DNA from: Paraglaciecola sp.
GTDB lineage: Bacteria; Pseudomonadota; Gammaproteobacteria; Enterobacterales; Alteromonadaceae
Reading direction: 5' to 3'
Assembly (NCBI RefSeq): GCF_030730205.1
Contig: NZ_JANQVQ010000203.1
Coordinates: 1 to 41,291, forward strand
Length of the DNA: 41,291 bases
Position 1 is the stretch's first letter. Each line of letters starts with the position of its first letter. Below, in pieces: positions 8,953 through 19,503 of the stretch. Under the pieces are notes generated by a model that saw only the letters and a program-made list of their open reading frames with translations, was not told the DNA's origin and did no database searches. The position numbers were made by a program, and so were the translations under genes.

Positions 8953-9684
8953 TTACCGCTCATTAACAGTCGCAAGTGTTAAGAGCTCATGCAAACTATT
9001 AAGTTGTAGATCAGGAAGTAAGAATAAAGATTCTTTTTTTAAACACATTGCTCGGTCATGGGCATACCAAGCACTTTGAAATCCAGCTTTAATCGCGCCA
9101 TATACATCATTGTGTAAGTTATCACCTACATGTAAAATCTGCTCAGGAGCCAGATTTAACGCTTCTTTACAAGCATCAAACATCGCCCTATGAGGTTTCA
9201 TTGGCTGTTCGAGGTTCGCCTTGAAAACATGACAAAAGTAAGGTTCTAAACCTATTTGCTGCAAGTTAACGTTGCCGTTGGTAATCGCAACCAGTGGATA
9301 GCGAGTGGCTAGGGCTTTTAATAAAGAATGAATATTTTCTTCTACCGTAAAATTACTGCGATGGAAGTAAAAACGATGGAAGCTATATTCAATAGCGCTG
9401 TGCAATTCTGCATTTGAAAAGCCCACTGATTGAAAAACCAAATCAAGTACTTGCTTACGTAACTCTCCCATGTCGTTTTTAAGATTCGGGTTGCTCCCCA
9501 GTGCAGCCTGACGAAACGCAAGCCAATGACTTTTCTCAATAGCCATTGTAGCGGGATAGGCTTGCTTGAGATCAGCTAAAAATGCTGCTTCAGCCACAGG
9601 CATATGCACGTTGTTGTCATACAGGGTGTCGTCTAAATCAAAGGTAATGGCTTGGAAAGGTTTAAGCTTTTTGTAGAATTTCAT
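8953..9684 (-). CDS. yigB: HAD-family phosphatase YigB
   Basis: A 243-residue haloacid-dehalogenase hydrolase. The nucleophile motif is TFDLDDTLYDN with D16 and D18; motif II is the serine/threonine in AITNGN, and motif III/IV lies in ILHVGDNLHNDVYGA. It is close to E. coli YigB (238 residues), which dephosphorylates FMN and the riboflavin intermediate 5-amino-6-(5-phospho-D-ribitylamino)uracil. The opening MKFYKKLKPFQAITFDLDDTLYDN lines up with YigB from the first residue, supporting the start at 9684. In most gammaproteobacteria the gene immediately upstream is xerC; here it is the DUF484 gene, 80 bases away. Confidence 0.92.
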   Translation of the reverse strand: MKFYKKLKPFQAITFDLDDTLYDNNVHMPVAEAAFLADLKQAYPATMAIEKSHWLAFRQAALGSNPNLKNDMGELRKQVLDLVFQSVGFSNAELHSAIEYSFHRFYFHRSNFTVEENIHSLLKALATRYPLVAITNGNVNLQQIGLEPYFCHVFKANLEQPMKPHRAMFDACKEALNLAPEQILHVGDNLHNDVYGAIKAGFQSAWYAHDRAMCLKKESLFLLPDLQLNSLHELLTLATVNER

Positions 9685-9764
9685 TTTTAATCATCTGTTT
9701 TAATTTATGACTCAAAGCGCATATTAGGCACCTAAATTCAGTAAACTAACCAACAGACTTAGTA

Positions 9765-10460
9765 TTAATATTTTAATAATTTGGGAATTAATATACTGAG
9801 AAACTGCTGTAACTGGGTGATCAATAGGGTATCCATATCAGGATTAAAATGGCTAGCGTCCTTACTACTCACAGCCAGCATACCTAATTCGCCTAGATCA
9901 CCAAGTAGCAACAAGGCAACTGAGTTTGCTTCTTGATCAGAAAACAATAGTTTTCGTTCATGTTCGCTTAACCGTCCAAAAAAGAACTTATCACGACGAA
10001 AACGTTTTTCGATGAATAAACGACGTTGGATCTCAGGAAAAGCATTAGCACCAACAAAAGGTTTAATCACTACCGATTCTAACTTTAAACGCTCTTGCAT
10101 AATTTCTTCAAGTATAAGTTCAAGCTCTTCCATGCTTTCTGCCGCTAACAAACGCAAGTTTAGATCGGCATAGACGCGGTAAATTTGTTCATTTTGTCGC
10201 GCGATTGAAATCAATTGATTGAGTTTATAATTCAATAATCTCACTTTTTTACGCAGTTGTTCACTTTGTAATTCGACTAACGATACACTTCCTTTCAAAG
10301 TGTGGGGAATAGTTAAGTCTTCTAAAAGATGGGCATGTTTGATAAAAAAATCCGGATGGGAAAGTAAATAGTCAGCGATTTCTGTATCACTCAAAGCATT
10401 GTTGTCAAAGCCTTGGCCGATTTCTAACTCACTTTTTTGCTGTCCCATCACATCACTCAT
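9765..10460 (-). CDS. DUF484 family protein (YigA-like)
   Basis: A soluble 231-residue protein of the DUF484 family, which has a GAF-like fold and no settled biochemical role. The N-terminal part carries the typical [21 protein letters not shown] segment (about residues 33-51), followed by a coiled-coil-prone stretch ([23 protein letters not shown]) and a GAF-like C-terminal half. Its ATG overlaps the dapF stop by four bases (ATGA), so the two are translationally coupled. This dapF-DUF484 order is conserved in gammaproteobacteria and normally continues into xerC, which is not present here. Confidence 0.92.
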   Translation of the reverse strand: MSDVMGQQKSELEIGQGFDNNALSDTEIADYLLSHPDFFIKHAHLLEDLTIPHTLKGSVSLVELQSEQLRKKVRLLNYKLNQLISIARQNEQIYRVYADLNLRLLAAESMEELELILEEIMQERLKLESVVIKPFVGANAFPEIQRRLFIEKRFRRDKFFFGRLSEHERKLLFSDQEANSVALLLLGDLGELGMLAVSSKDASHFNPDMDTLLITQLQQFLSILIPKLLKY

Positions 10461-11287
10461 AAGTTTATTATTCCATCAAAAATATGTTCTGCTGCACCGG
10501 TCATTTTTAATACCGCATCTTTTCCAGGCCACTTGATTCGCAGACTTCCGCCTGGTAGGTCAACTCTCACATCTTTACTGAGACGATTTTGCAATTGACC
10601 TACTGCAACAGCAGCACAAGCACCACTTCCGCATGCTAAGGTTTCACCAGAACCGCGTTCGAATACCCGTAGTTTAACGTGACTTGGATTTATTATCTGC
10701 ATAAATCCGACATTAACGCCTTCAGGGAAACGCTCATGTTTTTCAAGCAGGGGGCCAAAAGTCTCAACGTCAGCCTGCTGGACATCATCAACTAACAAGA
10801 CACAATGTGGGTTCCCCATTGAAACCGCCCCACAGAAGAAGGTGTGGTCGTCAGCACGAATAATATAGGTTTTTTCTTGTTTATTTGCTTTCAAAGGAAT
10901 GTGCACGGGGTCAAAATTAGGCACGCCCATGTTTACCGTAACCATCCCATCTTTTTCAAGATACAATACCATTTTACCCGCTTTGGTGCTGACGGTTATC
11001 TTATTACGATTGGTAAGACCTTTCATTTTGACAAAACGGGCGAAACACCGAGCGCCGTTACCACATTGCGAGACTTCAGAGCCATCGGCATTAAAAATGC
11101 GATAATGAAAATCTTGCTCTGGATCATAAGGAGGCTCTACTAGCAATAATTGATCAAAGCCAATGCCGAAATTCCGATCAGCCAACTGCTGAATCTTCTC
11201 CTTTGAGAAAAATACGTTCTGAGTGACATTATCAATAACAACAAAGTCGTTACCTAAACCGTGCATTTTTGAAAATTGAATTTGCAT
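10457..11287 (-). CDS. dapF: Diaminopimelate epimerase
   Basis: A 276-residue cofactor-independent epimerase that converts LL- to meso-diaminopimelate for lysine and peptidoglycan synthesis. The two catalytic cysteines sit in the family motifs [16 protein letters not shown] (C75) and [14 protein letters not shown] (C219). The opening [19 protein letters not shown] is the standard N-terminus and supports the start. Length is normal. The gene is separated from lysA by a strong terminator, so it likely has its own promoter in the 11288-11401 gap, and it is coupled to DUF484 downstream by a four-base overlap. Confidence 0.97.
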   Translation of the reverse strand: MQIQFSKMHGLGNDFVVIDNVTQNVFFSKEKIQQLADRNFGIGFDQLLLVEPPYDPEQDFHYRIFNADGSEVSQCGNGARCFARFVKMKGLTNRNKITVSTKAGKMVLYLEKDGMVTVNMGVPNFDPVHIPLKANKQEKTYIIRADDHTFFCGAVSMGNPHCVLLVDDVQQADVETFGPLLEKHERFPEGVNVGFMQIINPSHVKLRVFERGSGETLACGSGACAAVAVGQLQNRLSKDVRVDLPGGSLRIKWPGKDAVLKMTGAAEHIFDGIINL

Positions 11288-11401
11288 TATTACTACTTAG
11301 CTAATTTCGAACTCTAAGCCCATCGTTTCAGAACTTAGATAACATGTACAATTTATATCACTTCGCTGAATAACTGACTATGTCTTTAATCAGTTAGAGA
11401 G

Positions 11402-11441
11402 AAAAAATCCGGCATTTACGTAGGAGTAAATACCGGATTTT
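11402..11441 (-). terminator. Rho-independent terminator of lptM-lysA
   Basis: On the minus strand a stem of about 14 base pairs (AATCCGGTATTTAC pairing with GTAAATGCCGGATT, with one mismatch) is followed by TTTTTTC. It lies nine bases past the lysA stop and before dapF, splitting the lysine gene cluster into two transcription units. Confidence 0.88.
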
Positions 11442-11449
11442 GAGGATTT

Positions 11450-12700
11450 TTATCCTAAAATATGCTCGCCAGCAAATAATTGCTCGATGCTTTCTCGCTC
11501 TCTGACAATATGACTTTGTACGCCATCCACCATTACCTCAGCGGCCCGGCAACGACTGTTATAGTTTGAGGCCATCACAAAGCCATATGCACCTGCACTT
11601 CTCACCGCTAAATAGTCACCTGCGGTGATAGCGAGTTCACGCTCTTTACCTAAAAAATCACTGGTTTCGCAGACTGGACCCACAACGTCATAAATTGCAG
11701 CAGGTTTAGTATTGTCGATAGCCAAAGGAATAATGTCCTGCCAAGCAGAGTATAGAGCAGGCCGTATCAAATCGTTCATCGCAGCATCAACAATGGCAAA
11801 GTTTTTTTCAGCACCTTGCTTGATAAATTCGACCTTGGTTAATAAAACACCTGCATTGGCGACAATGGCCCGCCCCGGTTCAAAGATCAATTGTAAAGAT
11901 TCACGGCCTTGCATGCGCTGAGCAATCGCTTGCGCGTACTGATCAGGATGAGGCGGTTTTTCGCCTTTGTAGGTTACGCCCAGTCCACCACCAATATCTA
12001 AATGGGCGATTTCAATACCCAGTGCGGCAAGCTCATCGATGAGACTTAACATAATGTCCAACGCATCAACGAAGGGGGTTAAATCCGTCAACTGAGAACC
12101 GATGTGGCAGTCCATACCGACTATGTGCAAATTATCCAAAGAAGCAGCATATTGATACACTGCAATGGCTTGCTGACGCTCAACACCAAACTTATTGTCT
12201 TTGAGACCGGTAGAAATGTAGGGATGGGTTTTAGCATCAACATCCGGATTTACCCGCAAAGAAATAGGCGCCACCTTACCTAAGGATGCAGCAACCTGAT
12301 TGATTCGGTCTAGCTCCGGTAAAGACTCGACATTAAAACATTTAATATTATGGGTAAGCGCGAGCGCGATTTCTGTTTCTGTTTTGCCTACCCCAGAAAA
12401 TACGACTTTAGCAGGGTCGCCCCCAGCCTTTAAAACTCGAGTTAATTCACCGCCAGAGACAATATCAAAGCCTGAGCCTAACTTAGCCATGACATTTAAT
12501 ACTGCCAAATTAGAATTCGCTTTTACCGCGTAACACACTAAATGTGGATGGTCGCCTGCGGCCTTATCAAACGCTAACCAATGGCGTTCGATCGTTGCCT
12601 TAGAATAGACATAACAGGGTGTACCAAATTTTTGGGCAATGTCACTAAGCAAAGCATCTTCGGCGAAAAGTTGTTGACCTTTATAACTAAAATGATCCAT
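11450..12700 (-). CDS. lysA: Diaminopimelate decarboxylase
   Basis: A 416-residue PLP enzyme of the alanine-racemase-fold group IV decarboxylases; it makes L-lysine from meso-diaminopimelate. The PLP lysine is K60 in CYAVKANSNL. Further signatures are HIGSQ, the glycine-rich DIGGGLGVTYKGE phosphate-binding segment, EPGRAIVANAG and VGPVCETSDFLGK, which contributes the substrate-side cysteine across the dimer. I chose the ATG at 12700, where the family N-terminus (MDHFSYKGQQLFAED) begins. A longer frame to 12817 exists, but that part overlaps lptM in another frame. The lptM stop lies one base before this ATG, indicating coupling. Confidence 0.96.
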   Translation of the reverse strand: MDHFSYKGQQLFAEDALLSDIAQKFGTPCYVYSKATIERHWLAFDKAAGDHPHLVCYAVKANSNLAVLNVMAKLGSGFDIVSGGELTRVLKAGGDPAKVVFSGVGKTETEIALALTHNIKCFNVESLPELDRINQVAASLGKVAPISLRVNPDVDAKTHPYISTGLKDNKFGVERQQAIAVYQYAASLDNLHIVGMDCHIGSQLTDLTPFVDALDIMLSLIDELAALGIEIAHLDIGGGLGVTYKGEKPPHPDQYAQAIAQRMQGRESLQLIFEPGRAIVANAGVLLTKVEFIKQGAEKNFAIVDAAMNDLIRPALYSAWQDIIPLAIDNTKPAAIYDVVGPVCETSDFLGKERELAITAGDYLAVRSAGAYGFVMASNYNSRCRAAEVMVDGVQSHIVRERESIEQLFAGEHILG

Positions 12701-12701
12701 C

Positions 12702-12854
12702 TCAACGGGGTTCCTGTTGGTTAGGTGACGGTAGGGTTTCACTCTTGTTGCTCGTTGGCTCTTCGGGTAAATACAAAGGGCCTTTTTGGCCACACGCACT
12801 AAGACCAACCAAGCCAATAAGCAGTAAAATAAATAACTTAGGATTTTTTAACAT
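12702..12854 (-). CDS. lptM: LptM (YifL) small lipoprotein
   Basis: A 50-residue lipoprotein. Residues 1-20 form a lipoprotein signal (MLKNPKLFILLLIGLVGLSA), Cys21 is the lipidation site and is followed by GQKGPLYLP, the hallmark of LptM/YifL. In E. coli LptM assists maturation of the LptD/LptE lipopolysaccharide translocon by favouring correct LptD disulphides. Its location directly ahead of lysA/dapF is the usual one. The stop codon and the lysA start are one base apart. No strong ribosome site is visible. The gene is short enough to be missed by length-filtered gene finding. Confidence 0.93.
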   Translation of the reverse strand: MLKNPKLFILLLIGLVGLSACGQKGPLYLPEEPTSNKSETLPSPNQQEPR

Positions 12855-13197
12855 CAATATCAAAACAGTAAAAACAGAGTATGACTAATGATGTCATTTG
12901 CCAGACAAAAAACAAAGCGCCTTAATGCGATAAGTTAGTTATTTGATATAGATAAACCCGTTGATATTCATTTCGCTGACTGTTGCAATCCATACATATC
13001 TGAAAACAAACCAAAAGGCTTGAACGATTGAAAATATTAATGAGGTATTCATCAAGAACGCCCTTGCACAGCTTAAATCCCGAATTAAATTAAAACCGTT
13101 TAGAGGATAAAACTTAAGCGATTTACTATTTATTTTATAGCATTGCTAAGTAGGCGCAGTATACTGGATACCGATGTTGCCACCTGAAGGAATTAAA
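12855..13197 (+). other. Intergenic region between lptM and rraA
   Basis: A divergent promoter region of 343 bases. I find no convincing ORF and no hairpin with a T run. A TATACT at 13160-13165 could be a -10 element for rraA, but there is no matching -35. The frataxin-like cyaY gene often found divergent from lptM in related bacteria is not here. Confidence 0.5.
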
Positions 13198-13683
13198 ATG
13201 GAATACAATACATCTGCGTTGTGTGATTTATTTGCTGACAGTGTAGACGTGGTTGAACCCATGTTCGTTAGCTTTGGTGGCCGCCCGTCATACGGTGGCA
13301 TAGTGACAACAATTAAGTGTTTTGAAGACAACGGCCTCGTGTTAAAAGCCATTACTCAGCCCGGCGTAGGCAAAGTCTTACTTATTGATGGTGGTGGTTC
13401 AATGCGCCGCGCACTCATAGATGCCAGTGCGGCTCAACTCGCTTATGAAAATGGTTGGGAAGGCATCGTGTGCTACGGTAGTGTTCGTGAAGTAGACGAG
13501 TTAGAAGAAATTAATATTGGTATTCATGCCATCGCGTCTATTCCAGTGGGTGCCGATGACCAAGAAATTGGCGAAGTCGATATTGCCGTCAATTTTGGTG
13601 GTGTTACTTTTCTACCCGAAGATCATATTTACGCCGACCGTACAGGCATAATTTTATCGCCTGAACCTTTGGATCTTGAATAG
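13198..13683 (+). CDS. rraA: Regulator of RNase E activity RraA
   Basis: A 161-residue trimeric inhibitor of RNase E, which binds the enzyme's C-terminal scaffold and alters mRNA decay. It matches E. coli RraA along its length: [59 protein letters not shown] and the closing LSPEPLDLE. The ATG at 13198 is preceded by AAGGA with good spacing and gives the family N-terminus; an upstream start at 13174 would add eight unrelated residues. It has a strong terminator shared with the convergent exbD. Confidence 0.96.
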   Translation: MEYNTSALCDLFADSVDVVEPMFVSFGGRPSYGGIVTTIKCFEDNGLVLKAITQPGVGKVLLIDGGGSMRRALIDASAAQLAYENGWEGIVCYGSVREVDELEEINIGIHAIASIPVGADDQEIGEVDIAVNFGGVTFLPEDHIYADRTGIILSPEPLDLE

Positions 13684-13705
13684 CTGCTTTATAATTTTCG
13701 ATTCA

Positions 13706-13739
13706 AATAAAAACGCCGCTTAATAAGCGGCGTTTTTTT
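13706..13739. terminator. Bidirectional terminator between rraA and exbD
   Basis: A perfect inverted repeat (AAACGCCGCTTA and the facing TAAGCGGCGTTT) is flanked by A on the left and seven T on the right, so it can terminate both rraA (plus) and exbD (minus, stop at 13764). Confidence 0.93.
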
Positions 13740-13763
13740 GTATGTATTTAAATGAAGTATTGT

Positions 13764-14171
13764 TTATTTCGCTACCAATACCGACACTTTGTCGATACCT
13801 GCTTTTTTCACTTCGTTGATAACTTCAGTCACCATACCGTGTTTCGCTTTTGGATGAGCTTGAACGGCAGCAGAATCTTGGTTGTTTTCAGCCAAGAAAC
13901 TTTGAATGTTTGCTTCAACGCGTCGAATGTCTACTTCACGACCATTAACAACAATCGTACCGTCTTCGTTTACACGAATAGATAATGATTTAACATTAGT
14001 TGGAGGTGGTGGAGTATTAGTATCTTTCGGGCGGTTTATTTCCAAACCTGTTTCTTTAACAAACGAAGTGGTTACGATAAAGAAGATAAGCATGATGAAC
14101 ACGATGTCCAACATGGGCGTCATATCAATTGCTGCTTCGTCGTCAGAGGAGCCGTGTTTTTTTCTTTTCAT
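13764..14171 (-). CDS. ExbD/TolR family biopolymer transport protein (orphan)
   Basis: A 135-residue single-span inner-membrane protein. A short charged cytoplasmic N-terminus leads into DMTPMLDIVFIMLIFFIVT, with D22 at the position of the proton-pathway aspartate of ExbD. The rest is the periplasmic domain, with a proline run after the helix (NTPPPPTN). ExbD works with the ExbB pentamer to energise TonB. No exbB or tonB gene is adjacent on either side: downstream is the rraA terminator and upstream is the CLCA_X-like gene 115 bases away. It therefore depends on partners encoded elsewhere or is a remnant of a larger operon. The domain is intact. Confidence 0.93.
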   Translation of the reverse strand: MKRKKHGSSDDEAAIDMTPMLDIVFIMLIFFIVTTSFVKETGLEINRPKDTNTPPPPTNVKSLSIRVNEDGTIVVNGREVDIRRVEANIQSFLAENNQDSAAVQAHPKAKHGMVTEVINEVKKAGIDKVSVLVAK

Positions 14172-14232
14172 CGGTATTAATCGCCAATAAGTTGAATATG
14201 AATCTGCCTAGTATAAAGACAGTTTTGCCTGA

Positions 14233-14270
14233 GAGCATCTATTAATTCGTTATGAATTAATCCAATGCTC
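14233..14270. repeat. Nested inverted repeat upstream of exbD
   Basis: An interrupted hairpin: outer arms GAGCAT and ATGCTC, inner arms ATTAATTC and GAATTAAT, around a five-base loop GTTAT. It sits about 60-100 bases upstream of the exbD start with no T run on either strand. It could be an operator or a structured leader; there is no evidence for either. Confidence 0.55.
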
Positions 14271-14286
14271 AAAAATAAAGTCGTGT

Positions 14287-15075
14287 TTATTTGCTTATAG
14301 CCTGCCCCAAATGACAAAAATAATCCAGTAGCTTATGCGAAATAGTTTGTCTTAATTGATCTTGAGGATAAATTCCAAGCTTTGCTTCAGGACTTTGTTT
14401 GGTTCCTTGTACCAAAAACGCATTTTTAATTCGATGGTCCTGTATGGCGGCTTCAAACGCTCGAGCTACTAACTCTTGCGGTTGAGCATAGTAAAAACAA
14501 TTCAGATGTTGGTCAGCGAGCACACTGCGATTGACAAACTCATTAGGGGCGCGTTCGTCGGTAGTTAAAAAAATACTTGCGTAACACTGTGAAAGTTTGG
14601 TGTTTAATGCATGGGCACGCATGTCGCGGTCACCAAGCCAAACGGCCGAGGCGAACTCATTGGGACGACTAGTCAAAAACAATTTATCACAGATATAGTG
14701 GTCAAAGGCATGCATCCATTCATGTGCAAGTGATCCACCTCCGGCATTTTTTGCTAAAGCCAGAATACGTGTATTGGACTCATAATGAGCACTGCTGTGT
14801 TTTCGCCCGCCTCTACCAAATGCCAGCGATAAGGTACCGTTTAAAGATATGACCTGTTCAGGCACCGCTAAAATATCCATTAAGTCGCATAGAGCATCAA
14901 AAAATAAGTTGGCAGCGGTTTGTTGTTCTTGCTTGTTAACCCAACTACCAATTGTGATAGTACGAAAGCCAAACATTTTTCTAATATCTTGAAAACTAAC
15001 ATCCGCCCCATCTCGATGAGAGGCTCCGTTACGATAATAAGGTTGCTGTAGCCGAGAGCTAGGATAAGCCGCCAC
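14287..15075 (-). CDS. CLCA_X / LPD1-like protein with HExxH motif
   Basis: A 262-residue soluble protein that resembles the group catalogued as CLCA_X or LPD1 (large polyvalent-protein-associated domain 1). The conserved blocks FGFRTITIGSWVNKQEQQ (about 35-52), ISLNGTLSLAFGRGG (76-90) and LAHEWMHAFDHY (116-127) are present. HEWMH at 118-122 fits the zincin motif HExxH, so a zinc-dependent peptidase-like activity is plausible, but no substrate is known. The start is a GTG six bases after the fldB stop, in the same frame, with no clear ribosome site, suggesting coupling to fldB. Family identity is from memory of motifs and the function is inferred. Confidence 0.72.
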   Translation of the reverse strand: MAAYPSSRLQQPYYRNGASHRDGADVSFQDIRKMFGFRTITIGSWVNKQEQQTAANLFFDALCDLMDILAVPEQVISLNGTLSLAFGRGGRKHSSAHYESNTRILALAKNAGGGSLAHEWMHAFDHYICDKLFLTSRPNEFASAVWLGDRDMRAHALNTKLSQCYASIFLTTDERAPNEFVNRSVLADQHLNCFYYAQPQELVARAFEAAIQDHRIKNAFLVQGTKQSPEAKLGIYPQDQLRQTISHKLLDYFCHLGQAISK

Positions 15076-15081
15076 GAAAAG

Positions 15082-15624
15082 TTAGATTTCCGCTAACTCG
15101 GCAACAAGTTGCTGGCACCATTGATCTATTCTGCTATCGCTTAGTTCATATTGATTTTCGTCATCTAGGCACAAACCAACAAAATATTCATCGTCAGCAA
15201 TCAAAGCTTTTGATTCGTTAAATTCGTAGCCTTCATTAAACCAATAACCAATAAACTGACAACCCAGTATGGCCAGCTCATCATGCAACAGCCCTAAGGC
15301 ATCTTGAAACCAGTCGGCGTAGCCAAGTTGATCCCCTAAGCCAAAAAGTGCGACGGTTTTATCTTGTAGATTAAGCTCTGCGATGTCATCCCAACTCGAT
15401 TCCCAGTCTTCCTGTAACTCACCAAAATCCCATGTCGAGATACCAAAAATCAAAGTCGTAAATTGCTCTGCTTGTTTTAAAGCAACATCTTTTATGTTGA
15501 ACAGTTGTATGTGCCTTGGGGCGAGTAAATCATTTAACTTAGCCTGAATTTTCTCGGCTGCCATTTCCGTGTAACAGGTGCTAGAGCCGTAAAATAAACC
15601 GATGTCATTAGTCGCTGTTGTCAT
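15082..15624 (-). CDS. fldB: Flavodoxin FldB
   Basis: A 180-residue long-chain flavodoxin, an FMN-binding one-electron carrier. The FMN phosphate loop is [15 protein letters not shown] (about 12-26); [13 protein letters not shown] and [13 protein letters not shown] are the other FMN-contact regions and match FldB rather than FldA. FldB in E. coli belongs to the SoxRS regulon; no such site is visible here. It is followed after six bases by the CLCA_X-like gene. An unusual broken ORF overlaps its start by 17 bases, and there is little ribosome-site sequence of its own. The xerD gene, its neighbour in E. coli, is not present. Confidence 0.93.
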   Translation of the reverse strand: MTTATNDIGLFYGSSTCYTEMAAEKIQAKLNDLLAPRHIQLFNIKDVALKQAEQFTTLIFGISTWDFGELQEDWESSWDDIAELNLQDKTVALFGLGDQLGYADWFQDALGLLHDELAILGCQFIGYWFNEGYEFNESKALIADDEYFVGLCLDDENQYELSDSRIDQWCQQLVAELAEI

Positions 15625-15864
15625 TCAATAAGATACTTAATTTTAAAATTAAAGGAGCTAAACGCTGCAAGAGCATGATCTTATCACTGCCCTTGGATAT
15701 GACCAACTTATCCACTTCCTTTAAACTATTGGGAAAGCCACCATCACGGTGAGAAAAAGAATAATGAGTCTTTCAGTACGCTGCTCTTCGTCAACTTGAT
15801 CAAAGACGGTAAATTGAAAAGCCAGTCCTACACCTTCAACATCCTTTGATGTTTGCCCCAACAA
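15608..15864 (-). pseudogene. Frame-broken small ORF upstream of and overlapping fldB
   Basis: Two overlapping minus-strand frames look like halves of one protein of about 85 residues. The first (from a TTG at 15864, LLGQTSKDVEGVGL then AFQFTVFDQVDEEQRTE) stays open for 46 codons. The second carries HYSFSHRDGGFPNSLKEVDK and then LVISKGSDKIMLLQRLAPLI, and ends with TAA at 15608-15610, inside the fldB start region. Neither half alone has a good start and a whole domain. The 17-base overlap with fldB is typical of coupled genes. I do not recognise the family. It may be a recently frameshifted gene, a sequencing error, or chance. Confidence 0.35.
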
Positions 15865-15945
15865 TTTTTATATAGAAAGAAAAAATTAAGTTTTAGCTGC
15901 TCTTTATGTGCATTCAAATATTCGTTAAAGTAAGGAGATCCTAAT

Positions 15946-15963
15946 AATACTATAAATAGTATT
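15946..15963. promoter_or_regulatory. Perfect palindrome upstream of lacZ (candidate operator)
   Basis: AATACTAT-AA-ATAGTATT is a perfect inverted repeat with an AA centre, 42 bases upstream of the beta-galactosidase ATG. A smaller inverted repeat, GTAAC-CC-GTTAC, follows at 15971-15982. The spacing suits a repressor or activator site for the lacZ promoter, but no regulator gene is adjacent. Confidence 0.5.
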
Positions 15964-15992
15964 CTTAACCGTAACCCGTTACTTGAGAATAG

Positions 15993-19232
<3,240 letters not shown>

Positions 19233-19240
19233 CTGATAGG

Positions 19241-19279
19241 CTGATACGAAAGAGGCATGCCCTTTCGTATCAGTTTTTT
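19241..19279 (+). terminator. Rho-independent terminator of the beta-galactosidase gene
   Basis: A near-perfect stem (CTGATACGAAAG pairing with CTTTCGTATCAG, extended by GG/CC) is followed by six T, eight bases past the stop codon. Confidence 0.93.
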
Positions 19280-19503
19280 ATGTTAAACGTTTCCTTGCGG
19301 TCAAGGTACTTTCATGGCCCCTTCATTGCTACCGTGATTTAATTGAATATTTCACTTTCTAAGCTATAGACCTGCTGGAAAATGGCTTTTAATATGAGTT
19401 GACTCAGATGCGCTCAACAAGAATTTCTGTTCTGTTGGTTAGCCATCACCACCATGTCTGCACACTCTGCAGTTGAAAACGCTCGATTATTATTAGGAAG
19501 ATG

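Noticed and set aside
12701-12817. N-terminal extension of LysA
   Set aside because: The extra 39 residues are out-of-frame reading of lptM; the LysA family begins at 12700.
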